Shown piece by piece: positions 48,159 to 60,867 of a stretch of 64,000 bases of DNA. Source of the DNA: Amblyornis subalaris (taxonomy: Eukaryota; Chordata; Aves; Passeriformes; Ptilonorhynchidae); NCBI GenBank assembly GCA_018881555.1, contig JACAXG010000079.1, positions 248,001-312,000 on the forward strand, given 5' to 3'. The position numbers were made by a program, and so were the translations under genes. How positions within the stretch are numbered: position 1 is the first letter of the stretch; every line of letters starts with the position of its first letter. Under the pieces are notes generated by a model. It had not been told where the DNA came from. It saw only the letters and a program-made list of their open reading frames with translations, and searched no databases.

Positions 48159-48801
48159 ACTTGCTATTTTCGTCAAATTATCTGCAGAAATAAAGTCTCT
48201 AAGTTTTGTTTCCGAGTCTCATTTTGTGTGAATTTCTTTTTTATTGTTTCAGGTTGCTGGGGGTTTTTATTTTGTTACAGTGAATGCTGTTTTGTTTGTT
48301 TGGTTGTGTTGTTTTGTTTTGTTTTGTTGCTGCTAGCAGTGGTCCCCAGTTACATGCTTGCACTATGTACCCTTTTGTTCCTTGTCAGACTAAACAACAT
48401 AGGTGTGTACGTTGAGAGAGGTACGAGCTGTGGGTTTGCCCTTGGTCCTGGTACAGTCACCCTCTCAAGATGAAACCACTCAATATAAGCCTAAGATTTA
48501 CAGAGTGACAAACTTCAATGACACAATTCACACTGCTGTGTACAGCATCTGAAGACCTGTAAATATCTGGCTGGAGGTGTCTTCAAAAAATGCATGGGTG
48601 ACTGAACGGGTGGATGGAACGATGGATTAACTGGAAATAGGTACAGAAAGCATCCATAAACTGAGTGAAGGAGAGCTAACACTGTGCTGACTGGACCAAT
48701 TCTGCCTGGCACCAGTGGGAAGTGGGAGATTTGAAATTGCTGTCCCACATGATGCCTTAAGGATTAGCTTTTGGATTTTCTAATCCTGCACTGTACTAGT
48801 G
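48159..48801. other. Short interval between a CR1 fragment and a solo LTR
   Basis: It contains a (TTTTG)-rich stretch at 48288-48330 and otherwise nothing I recognise. The hydrophobic ORF across the T/G-rich stretch is a low-complexity artefact. Confidence 0.5.
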
Positions 48802-49177
48802 TGTAATTCTGAACTCCATATTATGTGCTAAGTAAGCTCTTCACATTCTTGTTAGACAAAACATTCCTTCTAGGCCTGGAAAACAAGGTCACTATCCTAG
48901 GCCTAAGAATAAACAAAACTGAATTGGGAGGGGGTGAATGGGGGAATATTACTTCATTACCTGGAACTGTAATTGGACAATTAACTTCTGATATGCAAAT
49001 GTACCAAACCTATATCTGGGGGGGAAAACTCGTGATCGGGGTCCATCTTGGTCTAGCCTAGCATCGGCAAGGCTCTGCACCAGAGGTGTACCACTTGAAG
49101 GCCTTCAATAAATTCATACTTTTATGCACTAACCTGTTCAGTCTCTATTTCAGGTACTCCCAATTTTAGGCATCACA
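48802..49177 (+). mobile_element. Solo LTR-like block, avian ERVL-type
   Basis: A block of about 376 bp has TG near its left end, a TTGGGAGGGGGTGAATGGGG segment, CTGATATGCAAATGTACCAA, ACTCGTGATCGGGGTCCATC, a polyadenylation signal (AATAAA at 49107-49112), a GT/T-rich sequel, and a right end of TTTCAGGTACTCCCAATTTT then GGCATCACA. This order resembles avian ERVL-family LTRs as I recall them. I find no internal retroviral coding sequence on either side and no clear target-site duplication, so it reads as an old solo LTR. Its sense strand is that of GABRA4. Boundaries are uncertain by about 10 bp. Confidence 0.65.
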
Positions 49178-50420
49178 CAAACCAAACATAAATGCTGGAC
49201 GTTCCACCTCTGGCCTCTCCTAAAGAAAAGTGAGTTTGGAAAGGCATTCATGATTTTATAATTTAAGAGTATTTTAAACTATCTGCATAGTGTCACCATA
49301 TTTCTGAGAGGTACACAATCTCTGCATAATGCAAGACCACTGACTGCCATTTTTGTAACGGATTAATAATGTGCGGAGACAATGTCACCCTTTGGACAGT
49401 GTATTGTATTTGGTTCAGGTGAATAATCACTACAAGTAATTAGTCTTGATAACCTATGTAAAACAAACCGGTTGTCTCAATTTCCAAAGGATATGTGGCA
49501 CAATAAAAGAGAAAATAGGACACTAATGCTTTTTACCACAGTAACTAAAAGCCTTGATCCAGGTTTCCCTACCTTAAACGCTTCATTTAGCAGGGTGTAT
49601 AAAGAAGACTTGTCCTTCGTTTCACTTGAACCAAGCACAATTCAGCCTCTGGTCCTTTATTTCTTCTCACCTACGACCTCTTCTTTCAATACTCTTTCAA
49701 AAAGCAATCAGTCAACTCTTAAATAACCATCACATTCACTCCACTCCACTCCAACCACTCCACTCACTAGTGGAGTCTAGTGTTTAAAATACTGTTCAGG
49801 AGTCCCACTTACATTGCAGTATATAACTGTCTAGATCTTGAGGTGAATCTTAGCAGTAACTCTTTACTCAAGTTACAGTATTTCTCCAGACCTGTTTTCA
49901 AGCATATTTAATGCTAGTTTGGGATTCTTGGTGACTGTTCCTCAACTCAGAACACCTTGTCATTGCTTTACTTTCTTTCTTTCTTCACATGCTTTGATGT
50001 GGTCAGAGAACTTTAGCAGCTATGAAATTCTCCAGTTTTGGTCAGAGTCCTGGAAGCTGTTTTATATCAGCCTCAGATGATATTTGTGGTCCATTTACCC
50101 CCCTGGGGTACTGCTCTGTTTGCCATCGTTGCAGTTCAGCTGCATTTCCTAACTGCAAGTGACCTCCACCACATTCAACACTTTGCCGAGTGGGAGGTAG
50201 CACCAACCACAGCCCAGAAGCCCAAACGCAGAGCTGTGTATTTCCACAATGCTTTTAGTATTAACTCTTTCCTCCCCCTTCCCAGAGGGTGGCATAAATT
50301 TTCAGCCCACCCAACATTTTCAACCAAACATGACAAAAGGGTAGAGATCTCAAAGACATGAAATTGGTCCTAGTTTTGCAGGTGGCTGGTGAGATGGGAG
50401 AGATTTCATTCTCTCTCTCA

Positions 50421-50451
50421 CAGAAAGTCTGGACTTTCTGAGCTCCAGACT
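50421..50451. repeat. Two overlapping, mutually exclusive hairpins
   Basis: Hairpin one pairs CAGAAAGTC with GACTTTCTG across a 2-base centre (50421-50440). Hairpin two pairs AGTCTGGA with TCCAGACT across a 10-base loop (50426-50451). They share bases and cannot form together. Confidence 0.7.
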
Positions 50452-53400
50452 TCTACCTTCTCTTTGGTTTTACTCATCACCCAGTGGAATGTGGGATAGC
50501 CCAGAAATCAAATAAACATGGGCTGTTTCTTTCTCTATACACAGGAAAATAGATTTCATGAGTTTTCCTGCTCAGTAACGATTTTTTCTTCATGTGTATC
50601 TTTTTGTATTAAATTAGCAATTTCTTGGCAAGGTGTAATCCAGAGTGAATTTTCTGATAACTTTTTTTAAAGTCATGGAAATGTTCAGCTCAGATTGGCA
50701 TAACAGCTAACAACTGCTAGCACCAATGAAGCAGTGTTGGGGAAGCCTTGAAAAACATGGATTTCGCAGCATGAAATCAGAATATACTAGGGGAATAAAA
50801 AGCATTCAAATCTGAAAAGAGGCTAAAATGGAACAAAAATGAATTTAAATAGAAATTTTGAAGACTCAGAACTGGAGTAGAAAATGAAATGAAGTTTCAT
50901 GTGAGGCACTGTAAAGATGGCAGAGTTCTATTAAAGAATAGTTGTAGGGAAAGATGCTCTTGGATTTTAATAGTGTAACTACTGAGGCTGCAGGCCATGA
51001 GGTTACAGTAATTATGGAAAACTTTGAAATACACAGGAAGACTCACAGATGCACCATTTCTAACTGGGTAGCAGTAAATGGTGCCCTACGCAAAGCAGAA
51101 GCATATGTATTGTTTACCTGCATATACTCTGAAAAAAACAAAAGTATTTCTTTTATATATATATTTTACATATTTTTGTCAAAAATATGCCATTTGGGCC
51201 AAATCACTAAACTGCATAGGTGCACAAGGCACCCAAGCTAAAGGGAAAATAAAAAAGGAGTTTAAATCCAGGATGGGAGGAATGCAAAAAGGCAAACCAG
51301 GATTTGCCATTTCATTCTTTGCCCCAGCCCTTTTGAACCACGGTGTGTAAGGTCCCCATTTAGGAGGCAACACACTGGGATTGCACTCACAAAACCCAGC
51401 TGAACTTGTGTGTGCCATGAAGGTCAACTGTTCATCTTCATCACGGGGCTTGACTGGGAATTAAGTCAGTAAATTGAAACATAACGTTCTTACACAAGTG
51501 AGGGAATCATCATTCTTCAAGTGCATGAATATTTTATTATTTTGGTTCTACTTTAATGTCCTATTTTTCTGGAATCTGAGTTGGCCTCAGACATATGTTT
51601 CTGTGTTAATTTCTGTATGAAGAGATTTGCAGCATTTCGCACATTAAAAAAATTGAAAAATAATTTTAGGCCACAGGTCCTTCTCCAGCTTTACTTACAG
51701 TTTATTTTTAAAGTTTATTTGGTATGATACGATCTAAAGCATACAATATTTTACTCCATGATATAAAATGTTTAATTAGTTCTGTAACAATCTAGTTTTG
51801 AAGTAAGAAGGAAAGACTTTCAAGTGTTCTCTTCTCCCGCACAGAAAGAAAATGAAAAAAGGTTTGTAGAAAAACATCCAAATTATAATGAATGTAGAAA
51901 GCATGTCTTATGGAGGTTCAGATATGTTAAAATACAAGGAACGAGACAAAGCTGAAGAATATTAAAATATCATGTAAGAGGGTAAAATATAAATAGACTA
52001 AGTGAACAACAGGCAGATGACAAATACATATATTATGAAAGGCAACATTCCTGGATGTCCATGGAATGTTTATTAACATTAAAATTTGCATGCTTTAAAA
52101 GATATACTAATAGAAAATAATCATGATGGAAAGAAGAAAACCTTGAACAAACTATGCAACAGTTTAACATGAACTGTTGTAGCCTTTCTGGTAGTAATGG
52201 ATTAATAACAACGCACAGTAACAATATGTCTTAACATTAGGACTAACATACTATGTTCAAAACGTTTATAAACTAAGTAATGAAGACATTTGAGCATCAA
52301 ATATTCTAAGGGTTTTGGTAAAGTCAAGTCCTGCTTTCTGATATGCTTCCAAATACTCCTTTTCAGCTGGTGTTCCTGGTAATATCAGTAACATGAAATC
52401 AGCATAAGCTTTAAGGCAAGTAACAATGTGAACTTTTTAAACAATGAATAAGTATAGTCCTCAAAAACAATATATGTGTGTATGAAAATTAAATCATTTT
52501 ACAGATTAAATTATTAAATTGTAAAAATAAACCCAACTTGTTTAAGGATTTATATGGAGGGATCAGTGAACTTGTTCAGATAAACATTAAACATGTTTAA
52601 GTGTACTTTTATATAAATATCTACTTTAAATTATCTGATGCTTTTAATGTGCAAATATATGTCAAAGAAAATCAGGAGGTCCCCTGGACACCTGAGAGTA
52701 CTATAGTCTCCTACATTTGTGTAGTCTATCATGGCATATTATAAGAAGTATTAATTGCATGCACACTAATTTTATTTCATTCGCTGGGTCAGGATCCTCT
52801 TTTTCTATGGTTAGAAATACAGACATGCCAATCGTAATTTCTTCTCCTGAACTGTGCTACAATGGTCATGGTTTTTCTTTTTATAATTGCACCATAGTAC
52901 AGGTTAAATTTGTTTAACTAAATCAGTTACATTCTTCGTAATAATAAATTACTCATTTAAAGTGATAATAGAGGGTAATAATACTTTCTAGTCATAACTG
53001 CATAATCACAGTTATAACTTTTAGACTTCTAAAGTAAGCATGGTCAGTAAGGCACTGATGATGCACAGTGTTGTTTCTCTTGTCATCTATAGCTGCAAAT
53101 TTCACCTAGAACTGATGCCTATGACTAGACTACAACTGCTGCATCCACACCTGATGGAAACAGGTTCACACAATAGACCTCTGCTTCCATAGCCCTTAAG
53201 CAGTCACCATACCTTGTGCTCATGTGTCCTTCATTTGCATTTGTCAGTGTAGCAAACGGTTTATTGCCTGTTCCAATCTGATTTAAAGCATGGCACATAC
53301 AGTGAGCCATGGCAGGAGTGGAGATTATTTCCAGTAGAGGAGAAATTAATACATTAGTGGTTCAGAGCTTTACTGTAATTTACTTGAGGAAACTAAAAGC

Positions 53401-54698
53401 CCTACCAAAATTCTAAATAACCAGCAACACTAAAAAACAGCCATTAAATGGTGCTTGCAGCTCTTGTTTTGACATGTTCTGTATTCCACTTCCTTCTACA
53501 AGCAACAGGGCTTAGATTGCCTTAAAAAGATTATCTAGAAAGCATCACTAATTTTCTCTTTTGATCATGGATATTTAGTACTGCAACAATCATAGCACCT
53601 GAGAAATGTGTATTTGTTAATAACAGCTTAATGAGCTACTCTCTCAGAAAGCTAACTATTCAATCTTCTGGGTTACAGCCATTATTTTTAAAACAAACAA
53701 AACCCATTGATAAATATTTTTCTTGATGTTTCTTTGGGTAGATGTTAGATGGTGACGTCAGGCTCAGTGCTGCACTCTTTTGCTAATGATAGCATTGGAT
53801 CAAGGAGGGCAAAACAATTACAAATTTATCAGAGGCAAGAAAGTAGCTGAACCAATGCCTGAACTGTAATTAAACAAAGCCCTGTGGCTAACAAGAAAAC
53901 CATGATAAATGAAGCAAGAAATTGTTTGTTATCTGTTGTGTCATCTACTCTCTAAAATTTTTAGAAGAAAACAGTAATGAAAATCTTCTGTCATGTTCAG
54001 AGTTGCAAAGCTTTACAGCCATTATCATAATGAACAGGGCTGAAGCTTGGAATGGGCAAACAGACCAGAGAGAAAAACAACCAGAGTAGTTGGTAGTTAT
54101 CTGTCTCTGATCAAAACAAGATTATCTTTCGCTGCTAATCTGTTAATGACTTGTCTTTACCTGTTGCCCAGTAGGTTTTGATGCTTCTCTTGCAGTCTGA
54201 CCAGCAAGTGATAATTCTATGTTACGCAGGTTGGTATTGTGCATTGCTTTGAAACTTTACTTAATATGTTTTAGCTTAAAAACAGATTTAACCTGGGAGA
54301 AGTGCTGTTCCTCCCTTGATACAGCAAGCTGTTTGATAACTATGGACTACCCAGGTTGAAACTTTTGCTTATGTTGTTCTTTTTGAAGTCTTACGAAAGC
54401 TAATCAAGGAATTACAGTCCTAGTAATTCTTAGTTTGATTGTTAGGTGGTGTACTTGAATTATACTATAGCTGTCATGATGAAATTCATCCCAGTAATAT
54501 GTAGAATGATACAGCGCTCAGCTTTAGGCTTGTTGGTATTACCAGCAGTGAGCTATGGAGATGAGCGAATGAATGTTTGTTCAGGCCTTGTGAAAGCGAA
54601 GATGCTTCAACAGTGAGCTCTGACTGAAAAAAACACTGGGATGATTTTTAGACTTGCTGTGTCAGCAGCTTACTTGTGGTGCCGTGCCCCACATCCTT

Positions 54699-54722
54699 AA
54701 CAACAACAAAAACAACAAAAAC
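54699..54722 (+). repeat. AAC-rich simple repeat
   Basis: A short run of AAC units interrupted by extra A residues. Confidence 0.7.
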
Positions 54723-55024
54723 TGTTTAATGCCAGTCCCTGTGACTCCTGCTCTGCCCTTGCCCGGCCTGAGCCCCAAGACCTGTGCACAAGCCTGTGGA
54801 CCACTTTTGGCATGGTTCCCCTCTCCCATCCACCTGAGGTGAGTGATGATATCTGGCTGCTCAGGTCAGGCATTCAGAAAGCAAGCTGCCATCTCTCCAG
54901 GCTTCTCTTGGTATTCCTGGTTTGTCATGCTGAGCTAGTTCTCTTATCCCAGAGCTTCTCTAAGGTGTATTGTATTCCTGTACAAGGTAGCTCCAAAATC
55001 TCTGCAAGTCTGTCTTGTATGTAT

Positions 55025-55038
55025 GTGTGTGTGTGTGT
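55025..55038 (+). repeat. (TG)7 microsatellite
   Basis: A clean TG dinucleotide run preceded by GTATGTATG-like sequence. Confidence 0.85.
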
Positions 55039-58000
55039 TCAGTATGCTGAACATCTGAATGCAATATTTTGCCTTGTTAGGAGTGAGCCTTGATCTGTTC
55101 CTATTATCAGACACCGAAAATCTGTGTGGTCTTGATGTTACAATTTTCTGACAAAAACAACATAAAAGTATTTTCATCTCTTTTGTTCTTTGCCGAAAGT
55201 ATTTAAGTACATTTTATCTGAAAATATTCTAGTGTATATCTACCAAGACAATCAACTGCCACAAGAAGGCTCTTAGATATGAGTGATTAGTGACTAGCGG
55301 CACTGATGTGTTTTAATTATTTATTTTGTAAGTAATAGGATTTACTTGTAAAAGGGGTAAGAGTAACATAGCATTCATTATAAACCTCGAGGCGCTATTA
55401 ATAAGGCAAATTTCCTTAATGGCTTTAGAGATAAATATGTTTTTTTCATCTATTTGTTTTATACATGTGACAAAATGAACGATGATAAATGCAGCAGAAT
55501 ATTTATGTTTAGCTTAGATTGCTTGTACCATCATATTAACAGAGATTCCTAGTGATGGGTGATGCATATAGTATAATGTTTTCCCTAACCACAATTTCTT
55601 TAGCACAGCTCTCTGCAATGATCTTGCTGAGAAAGGACATGAAAAATAAAAAGTTAAAACAATTTAAGAAGGCGGTCACTGCCACCATCAACTGGCCTGG
55701 CAAGACATCTTCATCACCAAATTTGCCATTTAAAAAGTTTAAGCTGTTGTTTCTTGCCAGACTTCCCTTCTCTGCTTTCATTCCTCTGGAAATTTTCATG
55801 AGAAATTCCTGAGAAGCTGCAGTGACAATATTCTGCAGGCACAGGATAATTTCTGTTGCTCTTTAATACACTTTAGAATTTTGCTAAAGTCAATGGCATG
55901 TGTTGTTACTGATTTAGTTCACCCTGTCTACCCTGGCTGACAGTTTCCCACATTACCCCTTCCCTCCTTGGAGAATCTGCAGTATCCTAGGGAAAAAAAA
56001 AGTCTACTGACTGAAACATATTAGAGGATGTGGAAAAAAATAAAAATCTGCCTAGAAATGAAAAGTAAAAGGCCATGATTTTTAGTATAGTTGAATGATC
56101 ATTTGATCACAGCTGATGCACACCTGTGCTGGGAAGAGATACCAGTCAGCAGAAAAACTCATGAGAAAAGGCAGTAGTTTAAATCTGAAACTGAGCAAAA
56201 CTTAAACTTGAAATGAAGTCAATGAGGCCATTTGTAGCCCAATGGTTGTAGTTCAAAGAGATATTATAGTCTCCACAGTATTTACTAGGTGACATACAGT
56301 GGCCTATTTATGCTACTGTATGTCACTACAGAGGCTTATAACATTCTGAGTGTGAAATTCTATTGAAATTAAGAAATAATACCATAAGTTCCTGAATTGA
56401 ACACTTAATGTTGTTTTATGTTATGCTTGTGCTGTTCCATGGATAAACAAATGCAGAAATTATGCTATATTTTGCCTTAGAACAATTGCTGAACTTTTTC
56501 AAAATAGAGCAATCTGTAAAATAAAACCATTTCTGTCATAATTGTGCTTTGTTTTCCTTAAACAGTTTGACAGTGTAATTTATCTCCTAAGCGCCAATGT
56601 CCAGGAAAAAAAAAATCTGTTTGCTAATCTCTTTAGTTCTAGGGTTTAATGTGATGTTAATAATCATGCCCACAACTTGCATAGATTTAGCAAAGACATG
56701 AATCACAGCACAATTATATCTTAGTGAATTGAGGAATTTGTAAGCGAGCCAAAGTACTTAGCAGTTCCTGCTGTAAAAGTAGTATAAGAATATGGTACAG
56801 TGTTTCCAGATGCAGTTCTATTACAAGCTGCATCAAGAGAAGTCAAGGGGAAATTTTCGTATTTTTGTGTGAAAGCAAAGAAGAAGCTGTTAATGCGAGG
56901 GTGGTTTTAGTAGCCACAAAATAGTTTCAATTGAGGCAAGAACAATAGAAGTGTGATTGTTAAATATAGAAATCCAGGAAATTCTAATCTAAAACTACCC
57001 TGTAATGATGCACATTCGTAGTTCTTAAAGCATAATAATTTTTTTTTTTTATATTAGCATTTGAAGAGTGCTTTATCCATTTTGCATAGTAATTATCGGT
57101 TGCCCCAATCTCAGTACTGCTTGCTTTTTATTGCAGAAGGAAGATTTACTGCCTTCAAGGATTGGCAATGTCCTGGTACCTTGTGCAGGCTCCTGTCCTA
57201 CTGGAGGGGAAGGGAAGGGCCTGGTAAAGGAGGGGTGGGGAGATGCTGTTATATCCCTCATTTTTCCTACAAAAAGGGAGCTTGCAAGTAAACATCTAGA
57301 TGAGGGTTTGGTTTTTTTTAACTTTCTAACTGCTATGCCAGATAGGATGCTTAAAGGTTCCTTAAGTTATCTTAATCCAAATCTATATTCACCTGATTTC
57401 TGAGTCATGTATTCACACTAGAATTTAAGTTTCAAGTGTAATTGCTTTGTCATATGTGAAAAAATTGAAATGCTCTGTTTTTACGACTCCAACTTTCTCA
57501 CACTGGAATATTGTAGGAAGCAAGGTCTAAGGATTTGGGGAGGCTGTCTAGTCTGGCACAGCTGAAATAACTTGGCCAGTGCTTTACAACTAAGTGATGA
57601 GTTCCCCTTTGGCTTTCCAGGTTAAAGAATGGGATGGAGTTTGTCCTGTGCCTCAGCTGTCATCGAAGGGGCCTGTGGCTCTGGCCTTGAGACTGAAGTG
57701 AGGAAACTGATGTATCCAACTCCTCTGCCCCAAGAAGTACCAATTATGTATAAATAGTTCCTGACAGATATATTTGTATGATGTGGTGTCAAAAACTGCT
57801 AGTGATGGAGATTTCTCTACTTCTATTAGGAAAACTATCACAATGCTTAAGGCTAGAAACACATCTCTCTTGATCTCTAGATCAAATTCCCCAGGTGCAA
57901 TGTAAGTCTGTTATTCCTTGACCTTCCTGCAATGGACACAGAAAACAGATTGATCTATTCTCCTTACAAGAAGATTTTGCATATCAGAAGGCTGCTCAGT

Positions 58001-58577
58001 CTCCCTTTAGCTTTTTTCTCTTCAAACTAAGTAGCTGCAATTAATTCAATCCTTCCCTATAGGACATTTTGTAGCCCTCTGAATATTTTTCTTGTCTTCC
58101 TCTAGGTTCTCTCCAGCTGTTCCATGGATTTCTTGAAACTGATACTCTGTGGGAAGCAGCAGTGCTGAACAAAACAGGTCGGATGCCTTGCCTACAGCCC
58201 CTTTTTTCTATGTAAACACCAGGACACAAAAACAGCTTTTAGACTGACATTTTTGGGGACTAACATCTTTCTTCTTGTGTTTGGGCAGCTGATCCCACCT
58301 AAGCACAAACAGAAAACACTTTTTTTCCCCTCCCATACACAATCATTTAAAAAATTTCTTGAGATTGATTTTGAATTCTCAAGCATCGATTAAAAAAATC
58401 ACCCAAACTTCAGTACAATCAAGCTGGAAAATGTCAGTCTGTTATACCTGTTGAGTTAAAATAATATACTCCCTGCCTTCCTATATGTTTACAGATCAGG
58501 TAGTCTAAAGAACTGACGTATGCATACCATAATTATGTGCAGTGAAAGCAATAACTATACCACTGTTAAACACCTTT

Positions 58578-58640
58578 ATCATAAAACCATTTAGGTTAGA
58601 AAAGACCTTTAAGATCACTGAGTAAACTAACCTAAATCCT
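58578..58640 (-). mobile_element. CR1 LINE 3'-terminal fragment, minus strand
   Basis: The plus strand reads ATCATAAAACCATTTAGGTT, AGAAAAGACCTTTAAGATCA and then decays. This is the reverse complement of the last ~60 bp of a CR1 3'UTR (GATCTTAAAGGTCTTTTC then CCTAAATGG). Only the 3' end was copied or preserved. Confidence 0.8.
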
Positions 58641-60698
58641 GTACAGTTTGCTCCTGCACAACTCTGTTTTATTATGTTCTGATATTAGAGGGGTTTTAGT
58701 ACAAAGGGCATCTTCCAACTAATCTTCCAGATCCTGACTCTTGAAATGTACAGAGACGTTAGATAGAGTCAATATATTTAGAATACTTCTTCATAAGCAG
58801 ATTTGAATACTCTGGACCAAACTCTGTCATCTTTTTCATAGAAATCTTCATCTGTATGTTAGTAAAGTAACCTCTTCTAACTGAGTAGATGTGACCTTTT
58901 TCTTGCTCTTGCCTCTGGACTACTATTTTACTTTGACTGACTGATAAAACTCAGAGCAGAGCCATATTTTGCCTGTCACTTTCTCTTTATGAATGTTCTT
59001 TCATTACTTCCTGAGTTTCCTGCTCTGTTTACTTCTGTCTCTATAATTCATTGTGGTCTTTCTGATATTCTTTCAAATTTCATGACGCATCAGCATATTT
59101 TCTCTCTTTTGTTCAGTGACAGTTTGTCTGCAGCTGAAGTCAGATATGTCTCCATTGCTGGTAATATTTCTGTTACATTAATCTCCATTGTCACTATTTC
59201 TTTGCAGGTAGGCCACTGATAGGAGCACTGTGATAAACTGCCACTATGAGGCATTAGCTAAGACATAATGCAATAGTGTTAATGTTGGAAATAGTATTCA
59301 TTGCATGATGAATCAGAGAAATCAGAGGCTTTTCTAAGACTGTAAATCATATCCCATATGCATTGTACTTTGTTGGGCTGTACACAATGATAAACAGAAT
59401 AATTTTTTAATAGTGTTAGGGTGGCTGTGGATTCTTTTTTTTTTCATTTAAGCTAAGGTGGCATCAGTATTTTTCCTTCATTTGTTGGCTAAGAGCTTTC
59501 TGGGAGTGGAGCTCCTGTGTGTATTTAAGTTAGCAGGAAAATTTACCCTCTTCTCACCTACGCTATGCGTACTACCAGTAAAAGAAGCAAATAACAATTT
59601 AGCAGAGTAGAATGGCTGCAGCAGTAACTTGGAGCTGTCTAAGGACAAATGAATTATGGTTTAGTACCTCATACCACTTTGTACCAAGACTTTTTAATTT
59701 TCAGTGATAAATTCATAGTTCAGCAGAGTATCTGCACTGCTTAGACACATCTTGCCAGTGTGGGTGGTACATACAGTGTAGATGGTACCTACATACTACT
59801 AAATGTAGTTGTAAAGGTGGAGTCTTTCAAAGACTTCTCTTTCTGTTGTGTGTGCCCTGAGCAGCCTTGCTGTTGATGTGGCTGAGTAGCTGGGTACTGA
59901 CCATATTCTGAAGCCTCTGTAGGATCCTCAGGTCACTCCACCTCTGATGAAAACACACTCACAGACATGTACTCTAAGTGCCCAAAGACTTACATGGAAT
60001 CAATAAAAGCCTTGAATCCTATGGAACTGCCTTTCATATTAGTTGTTGTGTCTGTAGATTTTTTCCACGATCACCCAGTGCTTATTTTAATTGTAATTCA
60101 AAAAGTAAAGGGGTGGGAAGTAGGCAGAAGTACCTTCCTGGCTCTGCAGGGTTCCTGAAAGGATAGCTCTGAGAGGTGTGACTTGCCAGTGTTGAATATT
60201 TTCTTAGTTGTTATGACGCATTCAACACCTCTACTCAATCTTCCAGGCAAAGCATGCAAAAAAAGGTATTGGGTGATCTATATAATTTACGGCAAATAAT
60301 ATATAAATTGGATAGTAGAGTTAATAGACCCTCGTTTGTTGGCAGGGTATTACCTTTTTTCACAAATTTAATGTCTTATTTGATAACACAACTCTGTTGA
60401 AAGGCTGTAATTGAAATTAAATAAAATAGGCATGAATGGTGTAAAATAGAAGTGTAATACAAATATGTACAGCAGAAACACTTGACATTGGTTTTGTTCT
60501 TTAAATTCTTCCCAAAGATGTCATAACCCGTCAGACTGTGGCCATTTGTCTGATCTGAAAATCTTTCTTTTCAACAAAAAGTGAAATGTTTCCATGGAGA
60601 TCAGCCAGAGATAGCCAAATGACGAACTTCTTGGCTGTACTTTCAATTTGGTTTCTATGGTTTCCAGACAAGGAGGGGGTAACACGAAGTCATTGAGG
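58641..60698. other. Intergenic stretch, nothing recognised
   Basis: AT-rich DNA with short ORFs that match no family I know. I see no repeat beyond short homopolymers. Confidence 0.5.
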
Positions 60699-60867
60699 TT
60701 CTTTTTCTTTTTTTCCTTCTTTCTTTCTTTCTTTCTTTCCTTCTTTCTTTCTTTCTTTTTTTTTTTCTTTCTTTCTTTCTTTCTTTCTTTCTTTTTTCTT
60801 TCTTGCTTTCTTGCTTTCCTTATTTCTTTCTTTTCTTCTTTCCTTCTTTCTTTTCTTTCTCTCTCCC
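60699..60867 (+). repeat. (CTTT)n polypyrimidine microsatellite, 169 bp
   Basis: The plus strand is almost wholly C and T, mostly CTTT units. The first 106 bases (60699-60804) are uninterrupted pyrimidine; the rest is broken only by G at 60805 and 60813 and A at 60822. The repetition gives mirror symmetry, the arrangement known to form intramolecular triplex (H-DNA). Lys/Arg/Glu-rich or Phe/Ser-rich ORFs across it are artefacts of the repeat. Confidence 0.95.

Larger units (their letters stand above)
49178..58577. other. Intergenic stretch, no recognisable gene
   Basis: AT-rich DNA with only small unassigned ORFs (discussed as findings at 50038-50361, 53125-53310 and 55536-55812). It has a GC-richer patch at 50040-50290, overlapping hairpins at 50421-50451, an AAC-rich stretch at 54699-54722 and a GT microsatellite at 55025-55038. 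I recognise no transposon. Confidence 0.5.

Noticed and set aside
48105..48473. Hydrophobic 122-codon ORF
   Set aside because: It starts in the CR1 3'UTR and runs through a T/G-rich simple stretch; the Phe/Leu/Val-rich peptide is a composition artefact.
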